Below are positions 61,138 to 64,000 of a DNA stretch of 64,000 nt, piece by piece (positions within the stretch are counted from its first letter, which is position 1; every line of letters begins with the position of its first letter). The notes below the pieces were generated by a model that did no database searches, was not told the DNA's origin, and was given only the letters and a program-made list of their open reading frames with translations. The stretch covers positions 1-64,000 of the forward strand of contig NZ_JACVTO010000021.1 in NCBI RefSeq assembly GCF_016518545.1. The letters are read 5' to 3'. The position numbers and the translations under genes are program-made. This DNA comes from Pseudomonas sp. S30 (GTDB lineage Bacteria; Pseudomonadota; Gammaproteobacteria; Pseudomonadales; Pseudomonadaceae).

Positions 61138-63075
61138 ATGCAACCTGAACACTACGATTTCGCCGGTGCGGCGTTCCTGCCGATCAGCCTGGACGTCTGC
61201 CAGGGCCTGCTCGAAGACGCCGCCGGGCTGGACGCGCTGGGCGATCCGCAACTCGCGGCGCTGCTGGTGATCCAGAACCTGCCCCAGGCGCGCGAGCAGG
61301 TCCTCGACCCGAGTGCGGCCGAGCGCATGCTGGCCAAGCTGCTGCAGTGGTCGGTGCATGGTCCGCGTTCGCCCGGCGTGAGCCTGGCCAGCGAGGCGCG
61401 GCGCGTGTTCGATGCCCACCAGCTGTACTTCGGCCTGGAGCTGCTCAAGGGCTCGCGCCTGCACCTGCTCGACGCCGATGAAGTGGCCGAGTGCGCCTAT
61501 CTGCTGCCCGACGGCACCTGGGACAGCCGTTTCCGTGCGCGACGTCACCAGCGCCACAACCCGTTCAGCCAGCAGGCGGTGACGGGCCTGAACAAGGAGC
61601 GCTGGCTCACCGCCGAACAGGACAAGCTGCTGCGCGTGCTGCGCGCCAACCCCGACGAGGACCTGCACGTGCAGGGCTATGCGGGTATCGGCAAGAGCTA
61701 CCTGCTCGGCGCGTTGATCGACTGCCTGCCCAGGGGCCGGGTGCTGGCCCTGGCGCGCACGCCGAACAAGCTCGACGCCCTGCGCCGGCGCATCGGCGGC
61801 GGGCGCCGCGGCAGTACTTTCGGCGACCTTGCCCAGGCCCTGCTCAGCGGGCCTGGACGGGCACCGGCGCGTGCGGTCGCGCGTCTGCCGAGCAAGCGCG
61901 CCGTGGCCGAAACCCTGGCCATCATGGGCTTTCGCCAGTACGACGGCGAAAAGACCCTGGACATCTGCCTGGAGGTGCTCAGGCTGTACTGCGAATCGCG
62001 CGACCACAGCCTCGGCCCGCGCCATCTGCCGCATTTCGCCCAGGCGCTCTCTAGGGTGGACGGCCAGGTGCTGCTCGAATATGCCAGCCGCCTGTGGACC
62101 TACCTGCAGGATCACCCGGCGTGGGATCGCCACACCGGCATCACCACGCTGCTGCTGCTCAAGCGCGCCTGCCTGGCCGGGCACGAGGTGCCGAGCCGCT
62201 ACAGCCATGTGATCGTCGACGAGAGCCAGGACATGCCCGGCCCGCTGTTGCAGATCATCGAGCGGGGTCGGCAGGTATTGATCACCCTGGGCGACGAGTA
62301 CCAGCGCGCGGACGGTCCTGGCCTGCGCCGGGGCCGCCAGGTACGCCAGCGCGACATCGCGTTCTCGGTGCGCTGCGGGCCGAAGGTCGAAAAGCTGATC
62401 AATCCGCTGATCGGCGTACATTCGAACAAGTCCAAGCTGGCCTTCGAAGGCGCAGGCAGCGTGGACGTGGGGCTGGAGCACTACCCGCTGGATTTCGTCC
62501 CGCCACCGGGCTGCGTGGTGCTCACCGCCTCGCACTGGGACTCGATGAAATGGGCGCTGCAACTGGCCGACAATCAATGCCGCATCGGCTTCGCCGACAA
62601 CGCCGCGATGAAGCGCTTCATGCTCAATGCCGTGCGCCTGTTTCGCGCCGACCTGTACGGCCCGGACAGCGACGAGGAGCCTGCCCACCCGGCGTTCGCC
62701 CACACCCTGGACTGGACTCAAGTGCGCCAACAGCACCGCTTCGACGAGTCGTTCCTGTGGGTCGAGGCCCGTCTGCACGAGGGTTTTCGCGTCGCCCAGG
62801 TCAATGCGCTGGCCGCGCGCCTGAGCGAGGAGGCCGACCGGCTGCTGCTGATGCCTGCCCACGAGGCGGGAGGGCAGGAGTTCGATCAGGTTTTGCTGAC
62901 CCAGGAGCTGATGGCGCTCAACCCATTCCAGGACGCCTACGCCTTCGACAACCGCATCTGCGCGGTCTACATCGCCCTGTCACGGGCGCGTCGGCACCTG
63001 TACCTGCCCTATGACGTGGACGAATGGGTGGTCTACCACAAGGGCCAGCCATTCAGGCAGGTGCACGGTTACTGA
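61138..63075 (+). CDS. UvrD/PcrA-like SF1 helicase-domain ATPase, divergent
   Basis: 645 residues. Residues 1-155 form an unassigned N-terminal region. Then come SF1 motifs: Q motif LTAEQDKLL (158-166), Walker A GYAGIGKS (180-187), Walker B VIVDESQD (358-365), motif III TLGDEYQ (383-389) and motif VI CAVYIALSRARRHLYL (about 610-625). Motif Ia and the usual UvrD 1B/2B inserts are short, so it is a compact member and may be a DNA-dependent ATPase rather than a processive helicase. It resembles SF1 enzymes in repair or defence genes but I cannot name it. No strong ribosome site before ATG 61138, consistent with translational coupling. Confidence 0.8.
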   Translation: MQPEHYDFAGAAFLPISLDVCQGLLEDAAGLDALGDPQLAALLVIQNLPQAREQVLDPSAAERMLAKLLQWSVHGPRSPGVSLASEARRVFDAHQLYFGLELLKGSRLHLLDADEVAECAYLLPDGTWDSRFRARRHQRHNPFSQQAVTGLNKERWLTAEQDKLLRVLRANPDEDLHVQGYAGIGKSYLLGALIDCLPRGRVLALARTPNKLDALRRRIGGGRRGSTFGDLAQALLSGPGRAPARAVARLPSKRAVAETLAIMGFRQYDGEKTLDICLEVLRLYCESRDHSLGPRHLPHFAQALSRVDGQVLLEYASRLWTYLQDHPAWDRHTGITTLLLLKRACLAGHEVPSRYSHVIVDESQDMPGPLLQIIERGRQVLITLGDEYQRADGPGLRRGRQVRQRDIAFSVRCGPKVEKLINPLIGVHSNKSKLAFEGAGSVDVGLEHYPLDFVPPPGCVVLTASHWDSMKWALQLADNQCRIGFADNAAMKRFMLNAVRLFRADLYGPDSDEEPAHPAFAHTLDWTQVRQQHRFDESFLWVEARLHEGFRVAQVNALAARLSEEADRLLLMPAHEAGGQEFDQVLLTQELMALNPFQDAYAFDNRICAVYIALSRARRHLYLPYDVDEWVVYHKGQPFRQVHGY

Positions 63076-63216
63076 GGTGCGTGTAGAGCGCGGCGCGACG
63101 CCGTTGATCTCGTTTGCCGCGCTGCCAGGCCAGGGCGAGCGGTGCAGGGTGCAATTTTGCCCCCGCTCCGCTAGCATTGGCGATCTTCCGCTGGTTCTGG
63201 CTGCGATGGTTTTTCG

Positions 63217-64000
63217 ATGAGTTATCAGGTTCTTGCACGTAAATGGCGGCCCCGCTCGTTCCGCGAGATGGTCGGGCAGACCCATGTGCTCAAGGCATTG
63301 ATCAACGCCCTGGACAACCAGCGGCTGCACCATGCCTACCTGTTCACCGGCACGCGAGGCGTGGGCAAGACCACCATCGCGCGCATCATCGCCAAATGCC
63401 TGAACTGCGAGACCGGCATCACCTCGACGCCCTGCGGCACCTGCTCGGTGTGCCGGGAGATCGACGAGGGGCGTTTCGTCGACCTGATCGAGATCGACGC
63501 CGCCAGCCGCACCAAGGTCGAGGACACCCGCGAACTGCTCGACAACGTGCAATACGCACCGAGCCGCGGGCGCTTCAAGGTCTACCTGATCGACGAAGTG
63601 CACATGCTCTCCACCCACTCCTTCAACGCCTTGCTCAAGACGCTGGAAGAGCCGCCGCCCTACGTCAAGTTCATCCTCGCCACCACCGACCCGCAGAAGC
63701 TGCCGGCCACCATCCTGTCGCGCTGCCTGCAGTTCTCGCTGAAGAACATGAGCCCGGAACGGGTGGTCGAGCACCTGAGCCATGTGCTCGGCGCCGAGAA
63801 CGTACCGTTCGAGCAGGACGCCTTGTGGCTGCTGGGTCGCGCCGCCGACGGCTCGATGCGCGACGCCATGAGCCTCACCGACCAGGCCATCGCCTTCGGC
63901 GAGGGCAAGGTGCTGGCGGCCGACGTGCGGGCGATGCTCGGCACGCTGGACCATGGCCAGGTCTACGGGGTGCTCCAGGCGCTGCTCGAAGGCGACGCAC
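63217..64000 (+). CDS. dnaX: DNA polymerase III subunits tau/gamma, 5' part
   Basis: The first 261 residues of the clamp-loader ATPase; the gene continues past the window. MSYQVLARKWRPRSFREMVGQ is the usual start. Walker A GTRGVGKT is at 45-52, zinc Cys are in CLNC and CGTCSVC (61, 64, 73, 76, 79), then LIDEVHMLS and the sensor LATTDPQKLP. ATG 63217 is preceded by 141 bp without a gene. Any frameshift site for gamma would lie outside the window. Confidence 0.96.
   Translation, partial: MSYQVLARKWRPRSFREMVGQTHVLKALINALDNQRLHHAYLFTGTRGVGKTTIARIIAKCLNCETGITSTPCGTCSVCREIDEGRFVDLIEIDAASRTKVEDTRELLDNVQYAPSRGRFKVYLIDEVHMLSTHSFNALLKTLEEPPPYVKFILATTDPQKLPATILSRCLQFSLKNMSPERVVEHLSHVLGAENVPFEQDALWLLGRAADGSMRDAMSLTDQAIAFGEGKVLAADVRAMLGTLDHGQVYGVLQALLEGDA

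Overview
The window is a GC-rich, densely coding chromosomal segment of a fluorescent Pseudomonas. The gene order points to the Pseudomonas putida group (inference from recalled gene order, not a search): fadH, nadK, pepN and sbcCD lie on one side, and purine catabolism, smc-zipA-ligA, the 4.5S RNA and dnaX on the other. No insertion sequence, integrase, CRISPR array or prophage is visible. Nearly all genes look chromosomal. The exceptions are a few toxin-like or effector-like genes set between housekeeping genes.

Layout. 1-3500: 3' end of a tRNA-Asp and its terminator, a DUF2242-type lipoprotein, a 28-codon acidic mini-gene, an AraC-type regulator and a membrane-anchored nitrilase-fold protein that has lost two of its three catalytic residues. 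3600-11150: fadH; a 1298-residue toxin-like protein ending in a clostridial-large-toxin-type glycosyltransferase domain; a PLP-dependent deaminase/desulfhydrase; cytochrome b561. 11370-17940: tightly packed genes running nadK, metallophosphoesterase, GlpG-like rhomboid, DUF1315, DUF2797 and pepN, closed by a strong terminator. 18090-23290: an exported YCF48/BNR protein with an MMPL-type RND transporter, a small protein, a secreted lactonase and a 66-residue exported protein.

23300-35740, minus strand: sbcD-sbcC-GST, and an aerotolerance-type operon moxR, DUF58, DUF4381, batA, batB/C, batD. 35890-50450: purine cluster. It holds an NCS2 purine permease, a GntR-family regulator, guaD, xdhC, xdhB, xdhA and a second GntR-family regulator. 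A 1627-residue toxin-like gene sits inside it, tail to tail with guaD. A shared 18-bp motif lies at nearly the same distance upstream of the permease and of xdhA, which suggests one regulator controls uptake and hypoxanthine/xanthine oxidation together.

50458-57740: smc, zipA, ligA and the SRP 4.5S RNA with its own promoter. 57970-63075: a PheC-like periplasmic dehydratase/solute-binding protein, a muramidase followed one base later by an exported SH3-like protein (a candidate antibacterial effector/immunity pair), and a two-gene unit with an unassigned SF1 helicase-like ATPase. The window ends inside dnaX.

Most notable: the glycosyltransferase toxin at 5775-9671, whose catalytic spacing matches TcdA/TcdB exactly over the core motif; its distant relative at 38551-43434; the muramidase/immunity pair; and the shared purine operator motif.
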